Source: Pisaster brevispinus (Eukaryota > Echinodermata > Asteroidea > Forcipulatida > Asteriidae). Taken from it: 64,000 bases of DNA. Below the pieces are notes generated by a model that saw only the letters and a list, made by a program, of their open reading frames with translations, searched no databases and had not been told where the DNA came from. Shown here in pieces: positions 34,507 through 46,854 of this stretch. The translations under genes were made by a program, and so were the position numbers. Position 1 is the first letter of the stretch, and every line of letters starts with the position of its first letter. The DNA is taken from the NCBI GenBank assembly GCA_023634235.1, contig JAMKCF010000001.1, forward strand, positions 3,898,106-3,962,105. Reading direction: 5' to 3'.

Positions 34507-36414
34507 ATGTGACGAATACAATGATGCTGAGATTCAGAAGAACCAAAGTGATTGACAGAACTCCTTTGTTATACTCTCCGAGTGGCCCAGTGTCATTTGG
34601 CATGAGGAGCAAGGACGCCGCTAACATGTTTAGGAAGATGGTACCCAGGGAGCACAACTGAAGACGCTGCTCAGCGGCAACCTTCATTGGTTTCAGGTAG
34701 GCGTGGATGAGCAGGAAGAAGACCGACAAAACCACAGACGCAAAGAGAGAGAAGTGGTCTTCGGATCCGAACAACAGTAGAAAGAGTGTCTGCAGGATCT
34801 TGCGGGAGAGCTCAATGATCTCCCAGTACCAGAACTGAGCTTTGTAGTTTTCACACAGAAAACTCTCCCAAGTGATTCTCTTAGCTGGCTCTGAGGTTTT
34901 AGTCGATAAATTATAGACGGTCGCTTCTGACTCTGTATCTTTGTCATCAGTATCATCTATCATACCCAGGGAGATATCTTCTGGATCATCAGTAACGTCG
35001 CCTTCAGTGTCTTCTACCCTACCCTGACACATATGAGGCAACTCAGTCGGTAAATTAGAAACGGTCGCTTCTGACTCGGGCAACACTTGATCTGAATCCT
35101 GTCTCAAAATACGTGTTTTTGTATTGTACCGTCTTCCTTTGCTAGACCACAGAAGTAGGAACAGTACGAGCGGGAAACCTACAACGTAGACCAAAGAAGT
35201 CTGGGCGGCATAGTTAAAAATAGAGTGACCTGGGTCATCACAGTGTATTGCGTAATCATACCTCAGCAAGGTGACGTTCAGTTGTTTATGCTCATCTAGG
35301 TAAAACAGCTTGCACCCAGTCGGCAAAAGAGTGATTATAACGCTGCAAACGCTTGGGTACGACAGAAAGAGCAAAATGACAACAATCAAGAAACATCTCT
35401 GTTTACTTTTACTCAGGTCATCTCTGAAGCGTTGCTCAGGCAATCCTTGCGCAGTTATTAAGTAGCATTTTCTGAACACATAGTAGCCAACGGCAACAAC
35501 AACAACCGTTATGATGAAGCTGAAACCAAACAAGAATTCAATGTAAATGTTTGGGTAGGTAAAATCCGGAATAAAGCACCGAGGACTAATCAACCAACCG
35601 ACGATACCGACCTCCAATGATTTAAAAAGTGAGCCTAATTTCTGCAATGTTTTGGGCCAGGGTATTTCGTCCAGTGCAGAAAATATTTCCCCCATGACCT
35701 GGCAAAAACCAACCACGATTTTCCCGCGTGCTAAAAAAACGTTCAAAGTGTTTCGTTCATTCCGGCGATGCCTTCTATATGCATCCCATACAAAAAAAGC
35801 AACTACGAGGCAGAAAAGAAACAATATGCACAAGACTTCTACAGCAAACAACGGCCACTCTGGACATTCCAAACAATGGCCAAGCCAGGAGTAATACTTC
35901 TTTGCACACTCAGAACACAGCCAGCCCTTGTAGCCCTCTCTACAAGTGTAGTCGATACCATTTCCGCCATTTGGGCATGTATCGTTGCGTGGACATTTGT
36001 GCACCAGGGGTAAATTTCCGCGGAATCTCTGCGTGCTTCTGTCATACGAGTCGTTCTCAATGCGTATATTGGTGACGAAACTAAGATAGGAATCATGGTT
36101 TTCCTGTAAGTCCCAATCCCACGTCCACCAGTAGCCCGGAAGAAGTTGCTGATATTCCCCGGAGCAGTTGATCCCTTCGATAGGACACTGATGACATTCG
36201 CCGAACCGATCAGTGCGGTAATAGTTGTCTACACACGGACAAGCTCGGAACCCTGCAGTGGTACGTTTATCAGTTCCTGTTGGACACACCTTACAATCAG
36301 TAGCTGTTTTGCCCGGGTAGGCTTCAGGCGAGACGTAAGTTCCTTTATTGCAGATTTGACAGTTCATTTCTTGGTTATCCGAAGGCTGACCAGTTTTACT
36401 TTGGTAAAATCCGC
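34507..36414 (-). CDS. Large exon: cysteine-rich GCC2/GCC3-like region and multi-pass membrane domain
   Basis: The acceptor (TTAACTCCACAG) lies above 36414 and the donor GTAAGT begins at 34506. The frame continues from exon 39887-40059 by G + GC (Gly). The exon starts GGFYQSKTGQPS, then ephrin-receptor-like GCC2/GCC3 cysteine modules (CNKGTYVSPEAYPGK, CKVCPTGTDK, ACPCVDNYYRT). Numbering from the internal Met, membrane segments lie near residues 172-195, 275-298, 325-348, 390-407, 516-534, 540-558, 572-590 and 603-620. An acidic loop at 420-497 carries a duplicated SEATV.NL.T motif. The block FWYWEIIELSRK before segment 5 and AYLKP after segment 6 resemble TRP-like GCC2/GCC3 membrane proteins of several eukaryotes. 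A receptor or channel role is inference; the function is unknown. Confidence 0.88.
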
Positions 36415-38050
36415 CTGTGGAGTTAACAGATGCGCAATTTTAACAATATAAAAGTAGAGTCAACTATTTGTAAAAAAACTCAAAAAATAATAATCATTCA
36501 TACTTACATGGGGGAAGCACCGCAGCTGTCGATAGTATAAACTTTGAAAGGACATTGATGACATTTGCCTTATAATTAAAAGGGCTTTGCTTTTTTGACC
36601 GAACAACATTTGAACCTTAAAAACAATTTATACACAGATCTTTTCGCAGGTGTAAGAGAAATGTGTTTAGCACCCACTGATACCTCGCTAAACGTGGATG
36701 GATTCAATTCGACGTTTTTGTCTTTTTTATTCTTGTCTCTAGTTTTCTTAAAGTAGATACTGTTAATCAATTGAAACATTTTCATGCGACTAAATAAGTA
36801 ACTAGAAGTGATCGGACGTTTTAAAGGTGAAGTTGCATGCTGCTCACAAGAATAGTTTGGGAGAAGTTAAAGAGTGGCTGGAAGGTCAAACTGAGTTTTT
36901 GTGATGCATTCAATTTTAAACTGAGAGATTCCTCATGAGTGTGAGGAAATTACAAGTCTCCAGCCTCAAGTTACATTAGTAGTATTGTGATTTCACTTAA
37001 AACTCTTACGGAGCGAAACTTGAAACATGACGTCATTTGACATTAAATAAAAAAACAATGGGTTTGTATAAAGTGATTTTTTTGCGCCTGTCAAAGGGTA
37101 AAATTAAATACGATTTTAATTGAGCATCATACAAATTAAGGAATTAAATAAAACGTTTGTGTAAAAAAATGTACCGCAATTACATTTGATATTTGACGTC
37201 ATAAATTTTTGTTGTGAGATTTGTAGAAACATTAACTTTTTTTTTTTACTGGAAACAGTGGCAATTTCCCCTTTGTAACGTAAAGTTTGAGTTTTGTTAT
37301 ATTTTTCTCGTATTAAAAAAAACTCTCCCCATTGGAAAATGATTTGATTTCAAAACTGAACTTTTATTTGAAACACCTCTAAAAAATTACCACCCCCCCC
37401 AAAAAAAAAAACAACAACAACACACACACACACAAAACACACAATGTTTTTGCACAAGTGGGCGTAATTTGTTTCGTTTTTTCGTCTGTGTGTTTTGTTT
37501 TCCTGGTAGTTTGTTGCACACAATAGTGAGGACATCATGTTACAAATGAAATTGAATCGCTTAAATGTTTTAGGTATTCAACACTGATTGTGCGGATGAG
37601 CTGCATAATGTAAACTGCTAAATGTAAATACAGTTACTTCTATGACGCTCATTTAAATTGTATTCCCCTTTAGAATCAGTGCACTTCATTACTATGTAAC
37701 ATTTCATTACCCTGTAAAAGTATTTATTTATTCAAGAGAAATGCCCTTCTCTGACCATACTTTATTTCGTGCGCTTGCGGTACCCTCATTCTGCGAACAG
37801 GTTCATTTTTAACTGCATTTTATTATTTTTGGTTATTTTTCAAATTTACAGCTTAAAATTGTCATTATAGTCCGGAAATTGCTATCGAAACAGGAATTTA
37901 AAGCAACAAATTTTTTCTTTTGCCCTTTTCTCCTCCAAATTGTGAAAAACATGCTCCAGATTTTACGAATCAATCTAATTTTTCTAGGCTAACAAAAAAA
38001 CAAATTATAAATTCCAGTTATTGCTTATCAATATATTGCACATTTTGTCA
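36415..38050. other. Intron sequence, no additional exon found
   Basis: Lies between two exons whose phases join directly, so no coding exon is required here. AT-rich, with an A/C tract and (CA)n near 37390-37440. Confidence 0.5.
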
Positions 38051-38404
38051 GGTTTGAGGTTCAAGGAAAACAAATTATCCCCTCCTCTTTTTCGCTTGAT
38101 TTGAGCAGCAAAGGATAAAACAAATTATCCCTTCCACTTTTCGGCTAAAGTTGAGGAACAAGGGAAAGAAAATTCTATTCAAGGGATAGAACATTTTATC
38201 CCTCCCCTGTTCGGCTGGAATTGAGCAACAAGGGATAGAATATTCTATCCCCTCCTCTTTTAGGCTAGAGTTGAGGAACAATGGATAAACAATTATATCC
38301 CAAACTCCTTTCGGCTTGGTTTGAGGAACGAGGGATAAAAAATTCTATCCCCTCCTCTTTTCGGCCAGAAGTGAGAAACAAGGGATAGAACATTCTATCC
38401 CCTT
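38050..38404. repeat. 50-bp minisatellite with palindromic core
   Basis: About seven diverged units spaced 49-50 bp apart (clear repeats at about 38181, 38230, 38280, 38330 and 38380). Each has AAGGGATAGAA.ATTCTATCCC followed by CTCCTCTTTTCGGCT and a .TTGAG.AACA spacer. The GGGATAGAATATTCTATCCC core is a perfect 20-bp palindrome in the best unit. It is intronic. Confidence 0.88.
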
Positions 38405-39886
38405 ACTAACATTATTACCAATTGAACCACAAATAAACTCTTTTTGGGGGCTAGCTTTCCCAAGAATGAAGTATACATTGTAAATACAAAAATTACGTAC
38501 TCTTCTTTGATATTATGATGCAATAATAGTTTGGAGTACAAGATGTTGCACATTTTTTTTTTGCTAACGAAAAGGTATAAATACAAAGACTGTTATTTTT
38601 TTTTAAGAGTGCACCCGATTCTTACTTTGTTCCTTCAGCAATATTTTATGAAGAAAAACAGCATGATTTTAACATTTCGAAAACAACTTCACGAAAAGTT
38701 GCTATATATACTTAGGTTTCGGTTAATTTCCATTTGTTTCCTATTCTAAAATCATTATTTTATTAGTTATAGTCGGTTCCCGACCAAAATACCTTTTCCA
38801 ATTACTAACTATACAAAACAGAAGTTCATACACTTATCTTTAACTACTTTCCTATACTCTTTTACAATTTTCTTTTAAATTATAGCTTTTGTTCTTTATA
38901 ATAATTATTTCTGATCATGAGCATTGGTTAAGTTTCATTTGCATTGTGCAGCTATAGTCTAACGACAATCTGGTTTCATTTTAATGTGAATGATACAAAA
39001 ATAATGGTTTTTGAGAGATATTATGCTGTTCAATAAACACCTCACCACACCTTATATTTTCGTCTCTTATGTAAAGATAACAAACTGGTGTAACCTCTAT
39101 CATTTAAACTCCTTACAAAAATAGAGAAGGTCACACTTCTAATAAAAAGAGATTGAGGTAACTACATATTTTTGTTTCAATTCTTTTCCAATAATAGGCC
39201 TTTTTATATAATTGTATGGAAGGTGTTTTTAAAGTGTTGAAAACCTGTTGTTTTCCTCGATAAAAGATAACTGAATGAATGAAATAATTTGTTGGACATT
39301 TCAAAACATTTTCAAACGTTTCAATTAATGTCCATGTGTTGGCGAAACAATTTGTTGCATTTCACACACCAGGACAATATTGCATTATAATATCGAACAT
39401 GTAAATTAGTCGCAACCCAATTATTGGCAACGTACGTTTTACCTTTAGGAAAGCCGGACAAAAGTTTTGTGGATCAAATGGTAATAATTAAAACAAGGAA
39501 ATATGTATTTTGTATCCTTCTCACTGAAACCAACCGGCGAAGAGGAGGGGAAAATATCTTTTTTGGGAGGATAAGGGAGATTGTTCCTTAAATCAAGATG
39601 AAGATAAATAATTTGATCGTTTGATTCAAAGAGTCACCATCTCCCTTCTAGTTGTTTATAAAACCACTACAAAGTGTGCATTATTATTATATTGCCAACA
39701 AATAACTATAACCTATTGTCAGTGTTAGTCTGTGCAAAACGGAAATATTTGTTGTTTTAAAATTCAATTGTCGACTGTTATGATAACTTTAAGCTGTATT
39801 TAAGAAAAAGAAATCCAGACAACAAATATTTAGTTAAAGATGAACGTGTCAAAAGTATTAAAGATGCAAATTTTTTGCAAAGTTAC
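38405..39886. other. Intron remainder, no gene recognised
   Basis: AT-rich intron sequence between the minisatellite and the cysteine-rich exon. Short ORFs have no domain. Nothing else seen. Confidence 0.45.
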
Positions 39887-40059
39887 CAGGCGGACATGGA
39901 GTGCAACCATAATACCATCCGTAGGTGCCCTGCGGACAAGGCGTGCAATTCCCGCGATACTTTGAGACTTTGCGACACACTAAACCCGATGATAAAAGCA
40001 GTTCAAGGCGATAATACGTCATGCCGAATGGACGGATGAAGTCATCACCGACTAATTCA
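39887..40059 (-). CDS. Exon: post-LRR linker and first GCC2/GCC3-like cysteine module
   Basis: Acceptor CTTTTGCAG above 40059; donor GTAACT below 39887. The 173-bp exon completes the previous codon with one base and leaves one base (G) over. It encodes a stretch containing GDDFIRPFGMTYYRLELLL, then CRKVSKYRGNCTPCPQGTYG and YYGCTPCPPG. The C-x2-C-P-x-G-T/x-Y pattern is the GCC2/GCC3 (ephrin-receptor-like) signature, and the next module completes across the intron in the large exon. This exon is the hinge between the LRR ectodomain and the membrane part. Confidence 0.85.
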
Positions 40060-40725
40060 CTGCAAAAGAAATAACTTGAAACCTTAACACGTGATTATAA
40101 AATAATAAATGGCGATATTATCTGTCCGTCGACTTTGCTACTATTTGCGAAGTTGTCAATCAATATTCCCAAGTAATTTTTGATCCAGCAAGTCACAATT
40201 TATTGTATGCCCACATGCAAGGAGCAACCACACTCCTCACGCATTCAAGCCCCTTCTGGAATTCATCAAAGTAAAACAAATTGTTTCTAATTTGGAAATT
40301 ATGTTTTTTCAAGAAAGTTTTTTTCAGAAAATTTGTTGTTGTAGCTAAAATCCCTAAATCAACTATGTTGACTTATTAATACTCAAAGGTAATTGGATCC
40401 ACAAAACAGGTATATGAGACACTCAAGTGTTTATCAAACTCAAGGAAACATACCAACACCTTCTTAGATCTTCTTCTTACCCCACATGTGTTCAACTCGT
40501 GTACGTAGATAATTTCAGTTTTGCAAGGACCATGAACGACAAAAAGTATTACATTTTCAGAATCATCATTTTTTAACACAAATTCATAGTACAAAATTAC
40601 ACCAGCTATGAAGTAAACAGATATATACAAAAATTACCACTAAATTCTAATCAAGTTATGATTAAAAAAAAATAAAGTAAAGTCAGATGCACCAGACTTC
40701 CCGATCTCGAGATTCAGGTACTTAC

Positions 40726-40782
40726 ACAATGAGGTCTGTCCGATTCATTTGCGGCACTAGCCGAATACTTTTATCAACAGAT
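40726..40782 (-). CDS. Exon: C-terminal end of the LRR domain
   Basis: A 57-bp exon with acceptor TTTTATAG and donor GTAAGT. One base completes the preceding Val codon and two remain at the end, the same phase as all LRR exons. It encodes SVDKSIRLVPQMNRTDLI, too short and irregular for a full repeat; it reads as a cap or linker leading into the cysteine-rich exon. An N-x-T sequon (NRT) is present. Confidence 0.72.
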
Positions 40783-41214
40783 CTATAAAAAAATTTAAAA
40801 AAAATTGCAATAATAATAAAAAAAAACATAAACAAATAATAATAATAATAATTTATTACCAAGACCAAGAGGTGTGTCTTGCCCCTTGGGACAAAGGATC
40901 TGAGTAAATTTTGTCCCGGGAGTTTTCAGATTATATGGCCTCTGGGGTTGGCGTGCCCGTGTGGCAGGATATTCTGTCCCCCTGAGTTTCTGGGTGTCCC
41001 CAACCAACAACCCAATATGGTGAATTGTGTAGAAATTTTGCAATAACTAGAAGTTAAGTGTTCATTAAAACGAACACGGAAGGGTTTCGATGGGTGGAAA
41101 AAAAAACATATCCTAATGTCATACTGAAAGTTACTTGTCATAAACATTATGTTAACTCTTAAGGAACTCGTTGTACTATTACTGTTTAAACCTTGAGGGG
41201 GATATGATTGTTTT

Positions 41215-41590
41215 AATTTTAGAGCTTCCTGATTGAACCAGAAGGAAAGGTTTCAGTGGGGCCAAGTTTGTGAATAATTTTCCAATTGTGTCATAAGCTA
41301 CTAGACGACAAACAATTTATGACTTGATGACATATGTGGTTCAGGAGAAATAATTTTTGCATTTTAGAGTGATCTTCCTGTTTGGATCGAAAGGAAATGT
41401 TAAAATTGGTTCTTGTTTTAATGCAAACTGCCAATTATGTCAATTGTTACAAGACGGCACAAAGAGTTTGATTTTTTGACATGCAGTTCGGGAGATATGG
41501 CTTCTTTGTTTGTAGAGCTTTGATTTAATGTTAATTGACACCTGATGACGTCCCGATGACGAAAGTATTTTTTTGTTCACTAAGTTTTGT
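41215..41590 (+). repeat. Degenerate complex-repeat copy, forward
   Basis: Two weak monomers (GCTTCCTGATTGAACCAGAAGG near 41223 and CTTCCTGTTTGGATCGAAAGG near 41370), then a CCTGATGACGTCCCGATGACG end matching the terminal part of the family at 45.6 kb. Intronic. Confidence 0.62.
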
Positions 41591-42715
41591 TTTATAACCT
41601 ACAATATGGAATAAGAGTTGTCCCTATGCAAAGCCTTTTTAAAGGCCAGGGAGTGGGCAATACTACAGTCTGTAGTAGGTTTTTGCCCTTTTTCCCATAA
41701 TTCCGCCCATGAAATTAAAAAAAAAATCAACTATTGGGCAGTCCACTAGCAAACCATGCGGAAACATATGGCTGGTGTTATTTGCACAGGGTAGAGTTCA
41801 TTCACCTTGAAAATCTCAACACAAATCCTGCGGTCGGGAGGGCTGCCATCTGTTTGTACACATAAATCTTGGCAATGTCTCAAGGGATAGGGTACTTGAT
41901 ACAATCATCAATCATTCTGTATTGTAGCTATTACATGAAGCCTGGGTGAGACTGGTTGACCTTTATCAAGGTAACAGACACCATGCTAACCCAAACATCC
42001 ACATGTGTGTCGGGGGGGGGGGTAGTAAATTTCGTAAAAACCTTCTATAAACTATAGTTAGTGTCCCGCAATACAGTATGCATTCGGAAGTATGCATCAG
42101 GCTTGTATTTAGCAAAATATTTTACCAAAATAACATTGTAAATGATTTGTTTTGCATTTATTACGACTGACAACATCTACAAACCCCTTGAAAGGTCTTG
42201 GGATTGATAATAATGGGTGTATAGCTGTATCCCTGGGTGTGGTAAGATTTCACCAAACCTACTACAAACTATAGTAATGGTCTTGTCATACAGTCACATA
42301 TTACGTAATTCGCATCCTCGAAAACCCTGAAACTTCAAAGATTTCACCTGTTGGTGTGGATTTAATGCACGTTGATATAGGGCGCTTTAACGGGTGTGAA
42401 GTCATGTTAACTAGTAAATTAAAGCTTGTGTCTCGTACATATTACATTCAATAAAACATCAGAAAATATATAGACCCCCAATTTTTTAAAAACTTGCAAA
42501 GATAGAGCACTGCGAATATTGATTGTAAATTTGTAAAACACCCTCTTGTGTATAAAATATGGGCTGACACGGGTGACTTGGGCTTTTACATACATTGGGG
42601 AGAATTTTCAAGTCGATATGTAACCGAGATATGGTAGGACATGGAATAGGGGAATAAGGGGAAAAAACAAAACAATCTGGACGAAATAAACAGGCGTTTC
42701 AGCTACCAAGCTTAA
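41591..42715. other. Intron sequence, nothing recognised
   Basis: Contains two weakly similar stretches (ATAAACTATAGTTAGTGTC near 42047 and CAAACTATAGTAATGGTC near 42266). No exon is required by the splicing phase. Confidence 0.4.
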
Positions 42716-42800
42716 ACCCCTAACAACAGCGACGACCACGACGACGACCACCACAACCACGACCACGACCACGACCACGAGCAAAACCACGACAGCAGCA
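42716..42800. repeat. Short (CGACCA)/(ACC)-type simple repeat
   Basis: Degenerate GACCAC/GACGAC runs. They produce a poly-Val ORF on the other strand that is not a gene. Confidence 0.85.
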
Positions 42801-42992
42801 ACACAGCAACACCACATGTAGGACGTTTGAAATTTTTCAGCTTAGTGTGTGCAACGGCATAGGTGCTGACCAGCGTGTACGATGTGGTTAAGACCAGGAG
42901 ATTTAAATATCAGTTGTTTGTTTGAATGCAGTCCTTAATGTTTCTGACAAAGTTTGTTTGGCTTTGCATTTTCAGTTTATTGCTGTACTTAC

Positions 42993-43064
42993 ACGTAGCA
43001 GTTAGGTCCCAAATCTTGCCATATGGTATCCTCAATTTGTTCAATGGGATTTCCGTGCATCAAT
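42993..43064 (-). CDS. LRR exon (last canonical repeat)
   Basis: A 72-bp exon with acceptor TTTGATTAG and donor GTAAGT. It encodes LMHGNPIEQIEDTIWQDLG followed by PNCY. It fits the L..N.I..I....W..L LRR register, with a cysteine of the kind seen at repeat ends. One base in, two bases out. Confidence 0.83.
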
Positions 43065-43186
43065 CTAATCAAATATGAAACAAACAAATAAGCCATCAAT
43101 ACAAATATTCACAAAGTAATATAAAAAAATATCCCTGGGTTAGTCATGGGGTTAGCACAACATATACTGAAATGTCTACTGCATGG

Positions 43187-44558
43187 TTTAAAGGGACACA
43201 CCGGCTTACTGTTTACCTAATATAGTGATGTGGAATGACAGACAACAATTTTTAGATGGTGTAAAAAAAAAATCATCAAAATATCACGTAATTAACGAAA
43301 AATGTGAAGAAAAAAACCAAAAACGCGGTCAAAGGTCAGCTTATACGCTTTTCCAGCCGTTGCAACTGTGAAGTTTACGTACAATGTTGCGCAATGTTGT
43401 AAGTAGACTGGAGCTCTGTTTATGTATCAATTATAAAAATGGCGAGGCATGAGGATCCAGACTTCATATCCATCAAGCACAAATTCATGTGTAAATAAAA
43501 AAACAGACATGAACGGACGTCAGTCCATAGAGCAAGGTTCCTTGCTCTATGGTCAGTCCTAGTCGAAGTCCGCTCGCGGTCGTAACCAATAACTGTTTCG
43601 GTTGAACTTGCCATTGAAAACCTGTATTCTGTGTACGACGACGTACTATATTCTGTGTACTTGCAATGGAGAACGTTTCTTCGACATCCAAGGATCGGTA
43701 CAAAAAACATCGCAAGGAAAAACACCAAGAAGGTGGTCCAACGAAAAGTAAAAAGTAAAAAAAAAAACCACGATAAATCCAAAGGGAAAGCAAGCAAAAG
43801 CAGCAATTATGTGTGTGTGTGTGTGGGGGGGGGGGGTGGACATTGTGCAGCTATCATAGAAGTAGACCAGCTGTATGGGATAAATATTCTCCGTCGTCGT
43901 CCCGCGTTTGTAGCGCAGGCAACACGTTGCAATAGTTAGAGGATAATAGCTAGGGTATCAGACTAATATCCTCCTTAAAAAAAACGTAATTGTTGGTCTG
44001 GCTCCCTACCCCTCCGACAAGCTCCCAAGCTCACGGCTAGACCGGCAAACTGGGAAGTTCATGCCCGGGCTTGTCTCTCTGGCCCCACGAGACACGGCAC
44101 AGGCTGTACGGGATATGCCCCAAGGTTTACGTTCCGCTAGCTCCCACGCTGGTGCGCCGTAAAACACGCTTCGGTTGCACGGACTCTCTGAATGCGAATC
44201 TTACGTTCGATTTTTAATCATTATTTACAAATTGTATAAATAATCTGAATACATAGTCTTGTTTGTCAAATACTCATGAATAATTAAAAAAAAAAACAGA
44301 TTTAAAGTTGGTTCAGTAATTTACTTTTATGCGGCTGGAAGTAAAACTATCCCCGAAGATCACGTGATTTATCCGAACCACTTTTTTGGTTCGGATAAAT
44401 CACGTGACCATCGTTTTTTTAAAAAATGCTCAAAAACGACAAAATTTGATGGTTTCTTTTAGGAACCGTTCTTCTCCATTCCTGGAAGACCTTTGAAGTC
44501 ATATGTTAGCCTATTCTGTAGCCCAAATAGCCCAACGAAGCCGGTGTGCCCCTTTAAA
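43187..44558. mobile_element. 1.37-kb element with TTAA-type ends and about 20-bp inverted repeats
   Basis: Left end TTTAAAGGGACACACCGGCT; the right end, read as complement, TTTAAAGGGGCACACCGGCT. TTAA is present at both ends (43188-43191 and 44554-44557), which could be a target duplication. The interior has no transposase. It includes a GC-rich stretch at 44000-44190, a (GT)n/G run at 43811-43838 and a strong hairpin at 44360-44407. A non-autonomous DNA transposon is the likely reading. Intronic. Confidence 0.68.
44360..44407. repeat. Perfect 21-bp inverted repeat (hairpin)
   Basis: Arms TCACGTGATTTATCCGAACCA and its exact complement are separated by 6 bases. Each arm ends in the palindromic E-box TCACGTGA. 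Confidence 0.9.
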
Positions 44559-44779
44559 TGTATTTCTTTGTAATTGGATTTTGATATAGTTCATTCAACA
44601 AAAACAATAATTTGCATTATAATTGTTCGATCGACTTTCATTACCTAAATCATTTGACTCACATTTGCGTGATGGAGTTTCCTTTCGTTGCGAACGGTCT
44701 CATTCCAACATTTGTTAAATTACCTTGGAACATAACACTGGAGAAGGAGTAAAGGGGGAAAATAATAGACATGTAACTT

Positions 44780-45590
44780 TTGCTTACTACAAAAAAGGGT
44801 GTTCGTTATTGATGTCATCAAATTATAATTGAAAATAAAGGTCAAATGATGTCAAACTGTGTAGAGCTATGTCAGACCTAAGAGCCCTTTGTGATGTCGT
44901 GTAGTTGATAAAAAAGTCAGGAGTTACGATTTTCTAAAAAAAATATTTGGATCTTCCGGTTTGAAGCGGAAGTCAAGGTCAAATGGGGTCACATTCTTTG
45001 TATTGTTTCTTAACTTGTTACACACCTACCCAATAATAAGAAGATTGCTAAACAAACCGATGTGTGTTTGAGAAGTTATGATTTTTTTTTAACATTAAAA
45101 TTCAACTTCCGGTTTAAACCGAAAATTAAGGTCAAACGAACACGTTTTGCGTAGCTCGTGTTGAATTTATCAGGACCTTTCAGATGACGTATGGTTTGTA
45201 AAAGTCCAACGTGTGGTTAAGGAGTTGGGAATTTTTCAAATTTTACATGGACACAAATTTGTTGGGTGTGGAATATACAATAAAACCTTGAGCAACGGCA
45301 AAATTATTTCCACATGTAGTTGTACATTACTCAGTACAGTACATGGTTACCTTGAACGTCACGTGCGAGGTACATGTGTCTGTACAGGTTCGGCGTTCAT
45401 AGTGTGGACGTGCAGGCCTACACTATCGTGCGTTGCCATACGATAGTTGTTCTTCTTTTTTTCTTTTTTTTTTTCTTCGCTTGACCTTCTCTTCTGGTCG
45501 TATCGGAAGGTTAAAGTCTGCCTTTGTGTTTTTTCGTAAACAAAATTCAAATTTTGGTCATAACTCGAGATTTTAAATTGAATTTAACAT
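44780..45590 (+). repeat. Complex-repeat copy, forward
   Basis: Begins with GTTCGTTATTGATGTCATCAAA, followed by monomers with CTTCCGGTTTGAAGCGGAAG (44953) and CTTCCGGTTTAAACCG (45105). A diverged core (45245-45440, ending ACACTATCGTGCGTTGCC) follows. It meets the inverted copy at about 45600, so the two units are tail-to-tail. Confidence 0.72.
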
Positions 45591-46850
45591 TGAAAATCGA
45601 ACCTAACTATAAAAACCACGCAAACCTGATGATGTTCTGATGACGTTTTGATGACGTTATTGGGAATCGAAAAACTATAAATCAAAGTTTAGTATTAAAC
45701 AAAATAATCTTAACTTGTGAACCACATGTTGGATTTGGACAATCTACATGTCATCGGACAGGTCAATAAAGATCAACAAATGCAACATAAAATGTGACCT
45801 CATTTGACCTTGACTTTAAGTTTAAACCGAAAGTTGAATATTTGCAAAAATTCTGATCTCAAAAACTAAATAATAATATTCAAAAAACAATTTTGCATTA
45901 GGTTATAGATGAGTTACCCTGCCCAAAATTTTGCACAAAGATAATAACTTTTAAACCTTTGCATCGGGTCGAAACTGGACGTCAAAGCGCACGTATCTGT
46001 TGAACCACATGTACGACAACACACGATAATGTAGACCAACACGTCGATACAATGTACGCCTAATCTATACAGCCACGTGTGCACTGCACGTGTAGTTTAA
46101 GTGAACATGTATTGTAATAAGTACTGTTCAGCTGCATGTGGAAATACTGGCGTCGCTCGCTACATGTCCATGCACGTACCCAAACCTGCAAACTACCACA
46201 TGAACGATGCACCTTAACCACACATTGGTTTGCTACATACCCATACGTCGTTTGAACGGTCTTGATAAATTAAACACGCGCTACACCAAATGTGACCCGT
46301 TTGACTTTAACTTCCGTTTCAAACCGAAAAATGGAAATTTAATGTTTAAGCAAATCATAGCTTCCAAACCGGAATATGGAGTCCAACAATCTTTGCATCA
46401 TTAGGAAGGTGTGTAACAAGTGAAGAAACGATACACAGAATGCTATGTCATTTGAACTTGACTTCCGGTTCAAACCGGAAGATGAAATTAATATTTAAAA
46501 AAATAACTCCTCAACCACTCATGGGATTTTTATCAAGTTGATTTCCGGTTTAAATCGGAGGATCAAGTTAATTTTTTGAAAAAGTCATAATTACTGAACC
46601 ACTCATTGCATTTTTACTCCTACAAAGGGTTCCTTATGACTAACCTAGCGCTACACAGTATGACCTCATTTGACCTTAACTCCTTGTTCAAACCTGAAGT
46701 TGAACCGTTATATTTGAAAAAGTCTTACTCCTTAACAACACCAGGATGATGAAGTGAAATGTCGTTACCATTTCATTCAATCATATTTTGATGACATCAC
46801 GAACACCTTGTTTTTGTAGTTAATACTAACTAAATGTCTAGTTTTTTCCC
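45591..46850 (-). repeat. Complex-repeat copy, inverted
   Basis: The same components in reverse order: TGATGACGT end (45630-45660), first monomer (about 45825), core (45985-46170, CACGTA...GTCGCTCGCTACATG), monomer array (46305-46720), then GATGACATCACGAACACCTTG (46791). Confidence 0.78.
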
Positions 46851-46854
46851 TTCT

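Noticed and set aside
43420..43806. Minus-strand ORFs with hydrophobic N-termini (MLLLLAFPLDLSWFFF)
   Set aside because: Derived from A/T-rich DNA inside a TIR element; no domain and no splice support.
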